DNA from: Colletes latitarsis
Lineage: Eukaryota; Arthropoda; Insecta; Hymenoptera; Colletidae
Length of the DNA stretch: 64,000 bases
Assembly: GCF_051014445.1 (NCBI RefSeq)
Contig: NW_027488365.1
Span: forward strand, 42,356,001-42,420,000
Reading direction: 5' to 3'
The translations under genes were made by a program, and so were the position numbers. A model generated the notes under the pieces. That model saw nothing but the letters and a program-made list of their open reading frames with translations, did not search any database and was not told where the DNA came from. Of the stretch, positions 18,987-30,100 are shown piece after piece (the stretch's first letter is position 1; each line of letters begins with the position of its first letter).

Positions 18987-19378
18987 CCCCTCAGGGGCTG
19001 TGTTCGGCCAGGTGTCCGGCGCAGTACGGGGCGTAGCGACCCCGAGGTACCTGATGCTAATCACACCGTAAACCTCCTGTTGGTCGTCGCAACGACCCAT
19101 TCACAACTCCATTTTTGGTTTTGTGAATGGTACGTGACGGCTGGAGGAGCGGGGGTCTTGGCTTAACCGCCTGGGCCGCGAGGATGGTAACTCTATAAAT
19201 TACCCTCTAATCCTAAGCTATGGTGCGCGGCGATGGGATGCATGGTTGGGAGAGAAGGCCCAATTCCTAGCGACCACCTCCGGGGGCACCTGCCGAACCT
19301 CCGGAGTACTAGGCTTCCCCAGGTAAGGCGGCTCTGCCTGGGGTGACCTCACTTCCGACCACACTCGTGGGATGTATT
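18987..19378 (+). promoter_or_regulatory. E4A 5' UTR with conserved hairpins
   Basis: This 392-nt leader is nearly the same as that of E3. Stems: CCCC-TCA-GGGG at 18987-18997; CCATTCACAA 19097-19106 with TTGTGAATGG 19121-19130; hairpin 1 CTCCGGGGG 19278-19286 with CCTCCGGAG 19298-19306 (one G-U); hairpin 2 CCCCAGGTA 19317-19325 with TGCCTGGGG 19335-19343 (one U-G), loop AGGCGGCTC. ORF1 ATG lies 35 nt after hairpin 2. Confidence 0.75.
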
Positions 19379-21742
19379 ATGGACTCCAGAATAACAAAAC
19401 AGGGGGGGAGGGTCGTAGATGGCGAGGAGAAAGGAGGCAGCGCGGGATCGCGGATCGCGGCCGCTGCTGCCTCACAGCAGGAGGAAAAGGCGGCGGGTCT
19501 GACGGTAAGAGGCAAGGCAGATCAGGTGCAGCGCACGAGTCAGGCAGGGCCAGGGGAGAGGTATACAGCACGGCGGAAGAGGCAGTTGGATCCTGTAGAT
19601 CCGGAGTCGGTCTGTGCTGGTAATTCCGCCTCTTCGGGGGAGTGGCGGAACGTCACAGGCGGTAAGACGAGGATAAAGAGAAAGGACTTATTGGGGGAGG
19701 CTCTCCGGCAGGAGATTATGAAAAAGGAGGCGATGACCTTGTCCGTCGAAATATGCGACGAGACGGACAAGGTCATTGAGGTCGCTGAACGGTCCGCCAA
19801 CCTCAAGGGCACCTGTGTACGCGACTTAAAGTTCGCGGCGGAATTTATCCGCGCCGCGACAACAGAACTGAGAAGTCGTGCGGCACCCATGGTAAACCAA
19901 GTGGCCTTGGAGGAGGAAGGCGAGAGGATGGCCTCTCAAATTCGCCAACTGACTGGGGAGCTGGCGGCTACAAGAAGCGAGCTAGAGGCGGTGAGGAGCC
20001 GAAGTGTCGGCGCGACACCCTCGTCTCCGTCCTTGTCGGAAGGCGTTGAAGTCTGTCCAGCCCAGTTGGCTTCCAAGGAGGCCAGGACCGCTGACAGCGC
20101 AATAGCAGCGAGGAGTGACGGAGGTGATTTCTCCCCGATTTCCGCTGATGTTGTCGCCCTGATAAAGGGTATCGAGGCCGCTATGGAGGCGCGGTTCCAG
20201 GCTATGAGGGAGGAGCTGCTCTCCTCTCTCAGACGCTCCACCGTTACCTCCTCGCTGTCGAAACGAGTTGGTCCGGCATCTGCGTCGAAGCAAAAGCGTC
20301 AGATGCCGGTGATTGGTGGGACTACCCAGCAGAAAGTGGCGGCGACTGGCCTAACTAGGTCGCAAAAAAGGAACGCCCAAAGGAGGCGGGCGCTAGAGAG
20401 GAAGAAGCAGGAGGCGGCAGCACTCCCTTCCGCCTCTAGAACGGTAGGCCAGCAGACTACGCGGCACATTCCGGCGACGGTCCGCAGGGGCAGGATGCCG
20501 TCGTCATCATCGTTGTTGTGTTCCTCTCCAACTGCAGCCCTTGCACCAGTTCCTTTGGCCTCCCCTTCTCAGGCGGCCAAGGTGGGTCACGGAACCTGGG
20601 CGGATGCTGTGAGGCGGGGCAAGCAGGCCCCGAAGTCGGCCCAGGTCTCGCCTCCTGCGTCCCAGCAGCAGCGATCAAGGAGGACTGGATGTCAACCACA
20701 GGGGAGGACTGCAAGGAAGGCCCCGGTGGTCGGCCGCGCGCCGAAAATGGCTGCCGTGACCCTCGAGGTCACGGATGGGGCAACTGAAGTCCTGGCCTCG
20801 GCAATGACCCGAGCGCGGGCAAATATTAAGCTGACGGACCTTGGCATTGCCGAGGTCAGAACAAAGAGGGCAATAACTGGGGGTTTAATCTTAGAGATCC
20901 CCGGGCCCGAGGGGGAAGCTAAGGCTGATGCCCTGGCCTTCGAAATGAAGAAGGCCCTGGCCGAGATGGCGGTCAGGGTGGCCCGACCTACCAAGCGGAC
21001 TGAGTTGCGTATGAGCGGCTTGGACGATGCCACCACTCCAGCGGAGGTCCGCGGAGCTATGGCGGCTCTGGGGGAATGCCCAGAGGACGGAGTCCAGGTG
21101 GGGGATATCCGCCGGACTCCCACAACTCTGGGCACTGTATGGGTAAGGTGCCCCATCAAGGCCGCCCGAATAATAGTGGCGGCTGGAAGGGTAAAGGTTG
21201 GGTGGACATCCGCGAGAGTGGAGGTCCTAGCACCGCGTCCACTGCAGTGCTACCGCTGCCTAGAGACAGGACATGTTAGACAGCGGTGCACGGCGACGGT
21301 GGATCGGAGTGGCCGCTGCTACAGATGCGGCTCCCCCGACCACCACGCCAAGCAGTGTGGCGCGGCGTCCCCGGTATGTCCGTTGTGTATTGATATACCG
21401 GGGAGACCTACGGGGCACCGATTAGGGGGGCCGAGTTGTGCTCCCCCGCCTAGGCAGGGCCGCCGAGGGCGTGCAACGGGGATGGCAAAGGGGCCTAAAG
21501 CCCCCGACAATCAAAGGGGAGAGACCGCTCTGGCCCCTCCAACTACTGTGCTGAAACAAGTGGAGAGGGTAGCTGTGTCACCTGCTGTCAAACAGGGAGA
21601 TGCCGCTGCGGCCTCCCCGTCGATGGAGGTGGACGAAGCTGTCGGGGGGGATGGGCTCCTCCTGGCGTCGCAGTCGAAGGAGGAGGGGGAACGCCCCACC
21701 CCAACCGAGAATAAAGGCCTGGAGGAGGCTGTGAATGCTTAA
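19379..21742 (+). CDS. E4A ORF1 protein, gag-like with three CCHC zinc knuckles
   Basis: This 787-residue protein starts at ATG 19379 (MDSRITK), at the conserved distance from the leader hairpins. A GTG 36 nt upstream is in frame but not preferred. The N-terminal part is charged with possible coiled coil (around residues 160-215, Glu/Arg/Leu-rich), followed by a basic Ser/Gln/Lys-rich stretch. The block RAITGGLILEIPG, ELRMSGLDD and VWVRCPIKAARII matches the other families. Knuckles begin at residue 624: CYRCLETGHVRQRC, CYRCGSPDHHAKQC, CPLC with His and Cys. Its inferred role is RNA binding and ribonucleoprotein assembly. It ends at TAA 21740-21742, followed by AG, so the usual TAATG junction is TAAAG here. 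Confidence 0.87.
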   Translation: MDSRITKQGGRVVDGEEKGGSAGSRIAAAAASQQEEKAAGLTVRGKADQVQRTSQAGPGERYTARRKRQLDPVDPESVCAGNSASSGEWRNVTGGKTRIKRKDLLGEALRQEIMKKEAMTLSVEICDETDKVIEVAERSANLKGTCVRDLKFAAEFIRAATTELRSRAAPMVNQVALEEEGERMASQIRQLTGELAATRSELEAVRSRSVGATPSSPSLSEGVEVCPAQLASKEARTADSAIAARSDGGDFSPISADVVALIKGIEAAMEARFQAMREELLSSLRRSTVTSSLSKRVGPASASKQKRQMPVIGGTTQQKVAATGLTRSQKRNAQRRRALERKKQEAAALPSASRTVGQQTTRHIPATVRRGRMPSSSSLLCSSPTAALAPVPLASPSQAAKVGHGTWADAVRRGKQAPKSAQVSPPASQQQRSRRTGCQPQGRTARKAPVVGRAPKMAAVTLEVTDGATEVLASAMTRARANIKLTDLGIAEVRTKRAITGGLILEIPGPEGEAKADALAFEMKKALAEMAVRVARPTKRTELRMSGLDDATTPAEVRGAMAALGECPEDGVQVGDIRRTPTTLGTVWVRCPIKAARIIVAAGRVKVGWTSARVEVLAPRPLQCYRCLETGHVRQRCTATVDRSGRCYRCGSPDHHAKQCGAASPVCPLCIDIPGRPTGHRLGGPSCAPPPRQGRRGRATGMAKGPKAPDNQRGETALAPPTTVLKQVERVAVSPAVKQGDAAAASPSMEVDEAVGGDGLLLASQSKEEGERPTPTENKGLEEAVNA

Positions 21743-24700
21743 AGTTCACTCTCCTGCAAGCCAATTTGGCGAGGGCCCGCAGGGCACACGACATGTTCGT
21801 CCACACCCTGCGGGCCCGAAGGGTAGGCTTGGCCATCGCCACTGAGCCGTACACAGTTCTTGATCAGCCCAATTGGATCGGGAGCCTGTGCGGTTTGGTG
21901 GCGATGGTCTGGGCGTGGCCGCCAGACTCTCCTTCCCTATCCATCTTGTTCTGTGGGGAGGGGGTGCTGGCAGTCCAATGGGGGACCATCGCGGTTGTTG
22001 GTTGCTATGTGTCGCCCAACTGCGACCTCGCCACATATGCGGCATACCTGAGCGGGGTGGGCGATTGTATCAGGAGATGCCTACCCCGCCCAGTATTGGT
22101 CCTGGGGGACTTCAATGCTCATGCAGCTGCATGGGGCAACCCCAGGACCAGCCGCCGTGGCGAGGCGCTTTTGGGGTGGGCGGCCGAGCACGACCTCCGG
22201 CTGGTGAATCGGGGCTCCGAGGCCACGTTCGTAGGACCGCAGGGAACGTCCATCATCGATTTGGCGTGGGCAACCCCTGCGGCCCTGCGACTCGTGTCGG
22301 GTTGGCGAGTGGCCGTAGAGGTGGCCACACTTAGTGACCACCTCTATATCACCATGTCGGTGAGGGCCACCCCGGCGCGAAGAGAGCCCCTGGGCCGGAG
22401 GCGTGTAGCAGATGCCGTGGCCCAATCGCGATGGTCCCTCAAGAGGGTGAGTTGGGCGATGGCGGAGGCAGCCGCAACAGTGGCAGCTTGGTCCCAGCCA
22501 GAGGATGGACCCGTCGACGACGTCGAGCGGGAGGCCGAGTGGTTCCGGGGCAAGTTCAAGGAGGTGTGCGATGCCTCCATGCCCCGGGCCAGGCCTCCCA
22601 GAACCCAGGGCGCGGCGTATTGGTGGTCGCCGCACATCGAGCTGTGCAACGCTCGATGTGTGCGCGCCCGCCGTAGATATACCCGCGCCCGGAGATCACG
22701 TCGTCGACGCCCGACCGCGGAACAGATGGCGCAGATATACGAGGAGTTCGCCATAGAGCGGCGGAATCTCCAACGCGCCATCCGAGACGCCAAGGCACGG
22801 GCATGGAAAGACCTCCTCGGGGAACTGAACAGAGATCCGTGGGGGCGCCCGTACAGGCTTGTAATGGACAAGCTTCGTCCATGGGCGCCCCCTCTGACGG
22901 AGACTCTCGACCTCCAGTTTTTAGAGGAGGTGGTATCAACCCTGTTCCCGGGGTCTAACCGGGTTGGGGTACCACCTCCTCGAGAACCCTGGGACCCTGC
23001 CATCTGGTCCCAGGAACTGGAGGTCACCCCCGAGGAGATGGGCCGGGCCGTTCGTCGGATGAGGGCTCGGAGGGTTGCTCCGGGTCCCGACGGCGTGCCC
23101 GGCCAGGTGTTGGCCTGTGCCCTTGGCGTCTTGAGCCCGCGGTTTGGGAGGCTGCTTAGCGGTTGCCTCCGCCGAGGGGAATTCCCCTCGCCCTGGAAGG
23201 CGGCGCGGCTGGTCCTTCTTCGGAAGGCGAGAAGGCCCGCAGGTACGCCCTCTGCGTACCGGCCGGTGTGTTTGTTGGATGAGGCGGGCAAGCTCTTTGA
23301 GCGCATAGTGGCTGCCCGCCTCTCCAACCACCTGTCCACAGTGGGACCCGACTTGGCCCCCTGCCAATTCGGCTTTAGAGAGGGACGGTCCACCCTTGAT
23401 GCCATCGAGCTGGTCCGTTCCCTCTCTCAGGGGGCAACCTCCCAGGGTAGGGTGGTTCTGGCGATATCACTTGATATCGTCAATGCCTTTAACACCCTGC
23501 CCTGGGAGGCGATTATGGGGGCGCTAGAGTTTCATCGGGTGCCCCCATATCTGAGGAGGATAGTTGGGTCCTACCTGAGCGACAGGTGGATCAGTTGCAC
23601 CGGCCGAGACGGAGTTACGATGCGGAGGGGGGTTGTACGCGGTGTTCCGCAGGGGTCGGTTCTAGGACCCTTGCTATGGAACATCGGGTACGACTCGGTA
23701 CTGCGGGCCCCTCTGCCCACTGACGTAGCGCTGGCGTGTTATGCCGATGACACGCTGGTGCTCGTCAGCGGGTCAGACTGGAGAGGGACAGCGCGCGCCG
23801 CGGAGGTGGCGGTGGCCACCGTCGTCGCCGAAATCCGCAGGCTGGGCCTAGAGGTGGCACCCCAGAAAACGGAGGCCATGTACTTTCAAAAACTTGGCCC
23901 CCGTGGGGTTCCGCCGGCCGGCCTGCGGATCCGAGTTGGGACAGCGTACGTCGAGGTGAAGGCCCATATGAAGTATCTGGGCCTGATCCTCGACAGCCGT
24001 TGGCGCTTCATCGAGCATTTCGACCGCTTGGCCCCTCGTGTTGAGAGGGCGGCTGCCGCGTTAGGCCGCCTTCTTCCGAATATCGGGGGGCTTGATGCTG
24101 GAGTCCGCCGCCTCTATGTGGAGGTGGTGCGTTCAATTGCCCTCTACGGGGCCCCAATTTGGGCCCCGCAACTGGATGCCAGCCGGCGCAGCACGGAGAT
24201 GCTGCGCCGCGTCAACCGTCGGCTGGCAATCCGGGTGGTAAGAGGGTATCGCACCATCTCCCACGAGGCGGCGACTACCCTGGCGTGTCTCCCGCCCTTG
24301 GAGCTCCTAGCCTGGAGAAACCAATTGGTTTTCCGGCATTCCAGGGAGCTTCAGGAGGCTGGGAGGCCGCCAGAGGAGAGGAGGCAATCGGTCGAAGCGA
24401 CGAGGCGCCATGCCCAACGGACCGTTTTGTTTGTGTGGTTCTGCCAACTAATTCAGGCTGGTGGAGCCGCACAACGCTCCGTTGGTGCAGTCCTGCTACA
24501 TTGGCAAGAGTGGCAGGACAAACCGGGTAGGCTGTCCTACAGGATGACACAGGTGCTCACCGGGCATGGTTGCTTTGGTGAGTACCTGTGTCGAATCGGG
24601 AAGGAGGCGACGGCGGTGTGCCACCACTGTGGGGGCCCTCAAGACACGGCGCAGCACACGTTGGCAGCCTGCCCAGCGTGGGCAGACGAGCGCCGTGTCC

Positions 24701-24924
24701 TGCAACAGGAAGTTGGGAGGAACCTCTCGCTGGCCACAGTAATTGGCAAGATGGTGGCCAGCGAGAGGACATGGCAAGTGGTGGCCTCCTTCTGTGAGGT
24801 AGTTATGTCACAGAAGGAGGCCGCCGAGCGGGCGCGCGAGCTGGCCGCGCATCCCGCTCGGAGAGGGAGGGCTCGGAGAGGGGCGAGGGCGAGGCGACTT
24901 TCGCCTCCTGGCCCCCTTCAGTAG
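21742..24924 (+). CDS. E4A ORF2: endonuclease-reverse transcriptase, start codon lost (AAG)
   Basis: Read from the position homologous to the normal start, the frame is 1,060 codons, the same length as E5 ORF2. The first codon is AAG, not ATG, and it overlaps the ORF1 stop by one base as in the other elements. The N-terminus KFTLLQANLA aligns with MPPRLLLQANLN. The first in-frame ATG is 21793; starting there would remove the conserved Asn motif (residue 8) of the endonuclease. Otherwise the domains are intact: ATEPY, VLGDFNAHAAAWG, SIIDLAWA, LSDHLYI, APGPDG, FGFREGRST, SLDIVNAFN, GVPQGSVLGPLLWN and YADD at 667-670. The C-terminal zinc motif is C960-x2-C963-x8-H972-x4-C977. Non-AUG initiation or a recent inactivating change are both possible. 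Confidence 0.9.
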   Translation, partial: KFTLLQANLARARRAHDMFVHTLRARRVGLAIATEPYTVLDQPNWIGSLCGLVAMVWAWPPDSPSLSILFCGEGVLAVQWGTIAVVGCYVSPNCDLATYAAYLSGVGDCIRRCLPRPVLVLGDFNAHAAAWGNPRTSRRGEALLGWAAEHDLRLVNRGSEATFVGPQGTSIIDLAWATPAALRLVSGWRVAVEVATLSDHLYITMSVRATPARREPLGRRRVADAVAQSRWSLKRVSWAMAEAAATVAAWSQPEDGPVDDVEREAEWFRGKFKEVCDASMPRARPPRTQGAAYWWSPHIELCNARCVRARRRYTRARRSRRRRPTAEQMAQIYEEFAIERRNLQRAIRDAKARAWKDLLGELNRDPWGRPYRLVMDKLRPWAPPLTETLDLQFLEEVVSTLFPGSNRVGVPPPREPWDPAIWSQELEVTPEEMGRAVRRMRARRVAPGPDGVPGQVLACALGVLSPRFGRLLSGCLRRGEFPSPWKAARLVLLRKARRPAGTPSAYRPVCLLDEAGKLFERIVAARLSNHLSTVGPDLAPCQFGFREGRSTLDAIELVRSLSQGATSQGRVVLAISLDIVNAFNTLPWEAIMGALEFHRVPPYLRRIVGSYLSDRWISCTGRDGVTMRRGVVRGVPQGSVLGPLLWNIGYDSVLRAPLPTDVALACYADDTLVLVSGSDWRGTARAAEVAVATVVAEIRRLGLEVAPQKTEAMYFQKLGPRGVPPAGLRIRVGTAYVEVKAHMKYLGLILDSRWRFIEHFDRLAPRVERAAAALGRLLPNIGGLDAGVRRLYVEVVRSIALYGAPIWAPQLDASRRSTEMLRRVNRRLAIRVVRGYRTISHEAATTLACLPPLELLAWRNQLVFRHSRELQEAGRPPEERRQSVEATRRHAQRTVLFVWFCQLIQAGGAAQRSVGAVLLHWQEWQDKPGRLSYRMTQVLTGHGCFGEYLCRIGKEATAVCHHCGGPQDTAQHTLAACPAWADERRVLQQEVGRNLSLATVIGKMVASERTWQVVASFCEVVMSQKEAAERARELAAHPARRGRARRGARARRLSPPGPLQ

Positions 24925-25311
24925 CTCCTGAAGAGGTGGGGCGGCCCGTCAGCTTTCACCTCCGGCCACCACGTCGATGGCCGGGGGATGGACGGGCTGC
25001 CCGTGGGGGTTGCAGGTGCTCGGCGTTAGGGGCCCGAGCAGCGAAGTCAGCCCCGGGGCCGCGGGCGTCGGGTGACCTGGCGTCCGCGGCGGAGAAATAA
25101 GGGGGGAATGATACGTTGTCGTTCCCCCCGGGATGAGCCTCGACAGGCAAGGCGCGGCGGGGGACTCTGTGATGTCTCACTAGAGTTCCCGGTCCCCCGC
25201 CGCAGCGCCCGAGGACGGTCACCGTGGGGTTTTAGCCGGTAGGAGTCCGGCACTACCCCGAGGCCCACCCCTACTTAAGGGCCTCGGGGTGTCCATGAGG
25301 ATTTCCCCACG

Positions 25312-25340
<29 letters not shown>
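24925..25340 (+). promoter_or_regulatory. E4A 3' UTR, structured, with poly(A) tail
   Basis: This 416-nt 3' UTR ends in 28 A. A 12-bp stem pairs 25154-25165 with 25192-25203 (GCGGCGGGGGAC/GTCCCCCGCCGC). After a 19-nt spacer the terminal domain is closed by CGTGGGG (25223-25229) and CCCCACG (25305-25311), two bases before the A-run. Inside are GCCGG (25235-25239) with CCGGC (25247-25251), and an 11-bp perfect stem, 25256-25266 with 25279-25289. The architecture matches E3 and E5. Confidence 0.75.
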
Positions 25341-25343
<3 letters not shown>

Positions 25344-25357
25344 TTTTTTCCGTGTTT
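25341..25357. repeat. E4A target-site duplication, 3' copy
   Basis: GGGTTTTTTCCGTGTTT matches 18970-18986 exactly and continues into normal satellite sequence. Confidence 0.93.
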
Positions 25358-27154
25358 GAATCACGTAGTAATGTGGTACCACACTGAGGTAGTCAATTAA
25401 ACCTGGTATCGATCAATATTTCAGAGGATAACACCGGTTAGGTCTGGGTTAGGTCCGGGATATGCCCGCATCTGGCTCATGATTTTGCCTTCTTCGCATA
25501 CTTGTTGGCCCGATCCTGGGTTTTTTCCGTGTTTGAATCACGTAGTAATGTGGTACCACACTGAGGTAGTCAATTAAACCTGGTATCGATCAATATTTCA
25601 GAGGATAACACCGGTTAGGTCTGGGTTAGGTCCGGGATATGCCCGCATCTGGCTCATGATTTTGCCTTCTTCGCATACTTGTTGGCCCGATCCTGGGTTT
25701 TTTCCGTGTTTGAATCACGTAGTAATGTGGTACCACACTGAGGCAGTCAACTAAACCTGGTTTCGATCAATATTTTAGAGGATAACACCGGTTAGGTCTG
25801 GGTTAGGTCTGGGATATGCGCGCATCTGGCTTATACTTTCGCCATTTTCGCAAACTTGTTGGCCAGATCCTGGGATTTTTCCGTGTTTGAATCACGTAGT
25901 AATGTTGTACCACACTGAGGCAGTCAATTAAACCTGGATTCGGACAGTATTTTAGAGGATAACACCGGTTAGGTCTGGGTTAGGTCTGGGTTATGCCCGC
26001 ATCTGGCTCATGATTTTGCCTTCTTCGCATACTTGTTGGGCAGATCCTGGGCTTTTTCCTGTTTGAATCACGTAGTAATGTGGTAACACACTGAAACTGT
26101 CAATTAAACCTGGTTTCGATCAATATTTTAGAGGATAACACCGGTTAGGTCTGGGTTAGGTCTGGGTTAGGTTTGGGTTATGCCCGCATCTGGCTCATGA
26201 TTTTGCTTTCTTCGCATACTTGTTGGCCAGATCCTGGGTTTTTTCCGTGTTTGAATCACGTAATAATGTGGTAACACACTGAAGCAGTCAATTAAACCTG
26301 GTTTCGATCAATATTTTAGAGGATAACACCGGTTAGGTCTGTGTTAGGTCTGGGTTATGCCCGCATCTGGCTCATGATTTTGCCTTCTTCGCATACTTGT
26401 TGGCCAGATCCTGGGTTTTTTCCGTGTTTGAATCACGTAGTAATGTGGTATCACACTGAGGCAGTCAATTAAACCTGGTTTCGATCAATATTTCAGAGGA
26501 TAACACCGGTTAGGTCTGTGTTAGGTCTGGGTTATGCCCGCATCTGGCTCATGATTTTGCCTTCTTCGCATACTTGTTGGCCAGATCCTGGGTTTTTTCC
26601 GTGTTTGAATCACGTAGTAATGTGGTACCACACTGAGGCAGTCAATTAAACCTGGTTTCGATCAATATTTGAAAGGATAACACCGGTTAGGTCTGGGTTA
26701 GGTCCGGGATATGCCCGCATCTGGCTCATGATTTTGCCTTCTTCGCATACTTGTTGGCCAGATCCTGGGTTTTTTCCGTGTTTGACTCCCGTAGTAATGT
26801 GGTACCACACTGAGGCAGTCAATTAAACCTGGTTTCGATCAATATTTTAGAGGATAACACCGGTTAGGTCTGGGTTAGGTCTGGGATATGCGCGCATCTG
26901 GCATATACTTTCGCCTTTTTCGCAAACTTGTTGGCTAGATCCTGGGTTTTTTTCGCGTATGAATCACGTAGTAATGTGGTAACACACTGAAGCAGTCAAT
27001 TAAACCTGGTTTCGATCAATATTTTAGAGGATAACACCGGTTAGGTCTGGGTTAGGTCTGGGTTATGCCCGCATCTGGCTCATGATTTTGCCTTCTTCGC
27101 ATACTTGTTGGCCAGATCCTGGGTTTTTTCCGTGTTTGAATCACGTAGTAATGT

Positions 27155-30100
27155 GGTACCACACTGAGGCAGTCAATTAAACCTGGTTTCGATCAATATT
27201 TGAAAGGATAACACCGGTTAGGTCTGGGTTAGGTCCGGGATATGCCCGCATCTGGCTCATGATTTTGCCTTCTTCGCATACTTGTTGGCCAGATCCTGGG
27301 TTTTTTCCGTGTTTGACTCCCGTAGTAATGTGGTACCACACTGAGGCAGTCAATTAAACCTGGTTTCGATCAATATTTTAGAGGATAACACCGGTTAGGT
27401 CTGGGTTAGGTCTGGGATATGCGCGCATCTGGCATATACTTTCGCCTTTTTCGCAAACTTGTTGGCTAGATCCTGGGTTTTTTCCGTGTTTGAATCACGT
27501 AGTAATGTGGTAACACAATGGAGCAGTCAATTAAACCTGGTTTCGATCAATATTTTAGAGCATAACACCGGGTAGGTCTGGGTTAGGTCTGGGATATGCG
27601 CGCATCTGGCATATACTTTCGCCTTTTTCGCAAACTTGTTGGCTAGATCCTGGGTTTTTTCCGTATTTGAATCACGTAGTAATGTGGTACCACACTGAGG
27701 TAGTCAATTAAACCTGGTTTCGATCAATATTTCAGAGGATAACACCGGTTAAGTCTGGGTTAGGTCCGGGATATGCCCGCATCTGGCTCATGATTTTGCC
27801 TTCTTCGCATACTTGTTGGCCAGATCCTGGGTTTTTTTCGTGTTTGAATCACGTAGTAATGTGGTAACACACTGAAGCAGTCAATTAAACCTGGTTTCGA
27901 TCAATATTTTAGAGGATAACACCGGTTAGGTCTGGGTTAGGTCTGGGTTATGCCCGCATCTGGCTCATGATTTTGCCTTCTTCGCATACTTGTTGGACAG
28001 ATCCTGGGTTTTTTCCGTGTTTGAATCACGTAGTAATGTGGTACCACACTGAGGCAGTCAATTAAACCTGGTTTCGATCAATATTTCAGAGGATAACACC
28101 GGTTAGGTCTGGGTTAGGTCCGGGATATGCCCGCATCTGGCTCATGATTTTGCCTTCTTCGCATACTTGTTGACCAGATCCTGGGTTTTTTCCGTGTTTG
28201 AATCACGTAGTAATGTGGTATCACACTGAGGCAGTCAATTAAACCTGGTTTCGATCAATATTTCAGAGGATAACACCGGTTAGGTCTGGGTTAGGTCTGG
28301 GTTATGCCCGCATCTGGCTCATGATTTTGCCTTCTTCGCATACTTGTTGGCCAGATCCTGGGTTTTTTCCGTGTTTGAATCACGTAGTAATGTTGTACCA
28401 CACTGAGGCAGTCAATTAAACCTGGATTCGGACAGTATTTTAGAGGATAACACCGGTTAGGTCTGGGTTAGGTCTGGGTTAGGTTTGGGTTATGCCCGCA
28501 TCTGGCTCATGATTTTGCCTTCTTCGCATACTTGTTGGGCAGATCCTGGGTTTTTTTCGTGTTTGAATCACGTAGTAATGTGGTAACACACTGAAACTGT
28601 CAATTAAACCTGGTTTCGATCAATATTTTAGAGGATAACACCGGTTAGGTCTGGGTTAGGTCTGGGTTAGATTTGGGTTATGCCCGCATCTGGCTCATGA
28701 TTTTGCTTTCTTCGCATACTTGTTGGCCAGATCCTGGTTTTTTTTCGTGTTTGAATCACGTAGTAATGTGGCAACACAATGAAGCAGTCAATTAACCCTG
28801 GTTTCGATCCATATTTTGGAGGATAACACCGGTTAGGTCTGGGTTTCGTCTGGGTTATGCCCGCATCTGGCTCATGATTTTGCTTTCTTCGCAAACTTGT
28901 TTGCCAGATCCTGGTTTTTTTTCGTGTTTGAATCACGTAGTAATGTGGCAACACAATGAAGCAGTCAATTAACCCTGGTTTCGATCCATATTTTGGAGGA
29001 TAACACCGGTTAGGTCTGGGTTAGTTCTGGGTTATGCCCGCATCTGGCTCATGATTTTGCCTTTTTCGCAAACTTTTTGGCCAGATCCTGGGTTTTTTCC
29101 GTGTTTGAATCACGTAGTAATGTGGTACCACACTAAGGTAGTCAATTAAACCTGGTTTCGATCAATATTTCAGAGGATAACACCGGTTAGGTCTGGGTTA
29201 GGTCGGGGATATGCCCGCATCTGGCTCATGATTTTGCCTTCTTCGCATACTTGTTGGCCAGATCCTGGGTTTTTTTCGTGTTTGAATCACGTAGTAATGT
29301 GGTAACACAATGAAGCAGTCAATTAACCCTGGTTTCGATCAATATTTTGGAGGATAACACCGGTTAGGTATGGGTTAGGTCTGGGTTATGCCCGCATCTG
29401 GCTCATGATTTTGCCTTCTTCGCAAACTTGTTGGCCAGATCCTGGGTTTTTTCCGTGTTTGAATCACGTAGTAATGTGGTACCACACTGAGGCAGTCAAT
29501 TAAACCTGGTTTCGATCAATATTTGAAAGGATAACACCGGTTAGGTCTGGGTTAGGTCCGGGATATGCCCGCATCTGGCTCATGATTTTGCCTTCTTCGC
29601 ATACTTGTTGGCCAGATCCTGGGTTTTTTCCGTGTTTGACTCCCGTAGTAATGTGGTACCACACTGAGGCAGTCAATTAAACCTGGTTTCGATCAATATT
29701 TTAGAGGATAACACCGGTTAGGTCTGGGTTAGGTCTGGGATATGCGCGCATCTGGCATATACTTTCGCCTTTTTCGCAAACTTGTTGGCTAGATCCTGGG
29801 TTTTTTCCGTGTTTGAATCACGTAGTAATGTGGTAACACAATGGAGCAGTCAATTAAACCTGGTTTCGATCAATATTTTAGAGCATAACACCGGGTAGGT
29901 CTGGGTTAGGTCTGGGATATGCGCGCATCTGGCATATACTTTCGCCTTTTTCGCAAACTTGTTGGCTAGATCCTGGGTTTTTTCCGTGTTTGAATCACGT
30001 AGTAATGTGGTACCACACTGAGGTAGTCAATTAAACCTGGTTTCGATCAATATTTCAGAGGATAACACCGGTTAAGTCTGGGTTAGGTCCGGGATATGCC

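Larger units (their letters stand above)
18987..25340 (+). mobile_element. E4A: complete R1-clade LINE, family C
   Basis: This 6,354-bp element begins at CCCCTCAGGGG and ends in 28 A (25313-25340), with a 17-bp TSD. It contains a 5' UTR (18987-19378), ORF1 (19379-21742), ORF2 (frame 21742-24924) and a 3' UTR. Both frames are open, but the ORF2 start codon appears mutated from ATG to AAG. The insertion lies in the GGG-T-run segment of the satellite monomer, a different point from E3. Confidence 0.93.
15843..26339. repeat. Large duplicated segment, copy 1 (satellite + E4A)
   Basis: Satellite flank, E4A and the downstream satellite up to about 26339 recur as 26494-39313. Landmarks match at +10,651 bp on the left side (for example 18016 and 28667) and at +12,974 bp across and after the LINE (19343 and 32317). 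The difference equals a 2,323-bp internal amplification in copy 2. Junction coordinates are approximate because they lie inside near-identical monomers. Confidence 0.85.

Noticed and set aside
28667..28954. Repeated 95-codon minus-strand frame in the satellite (also at 18016 and 30990)
   Set aside because: A 177-bp monomer keeps phase because it is divisible by three; most monomers have stops in this frame and there is no sign of coding selection.
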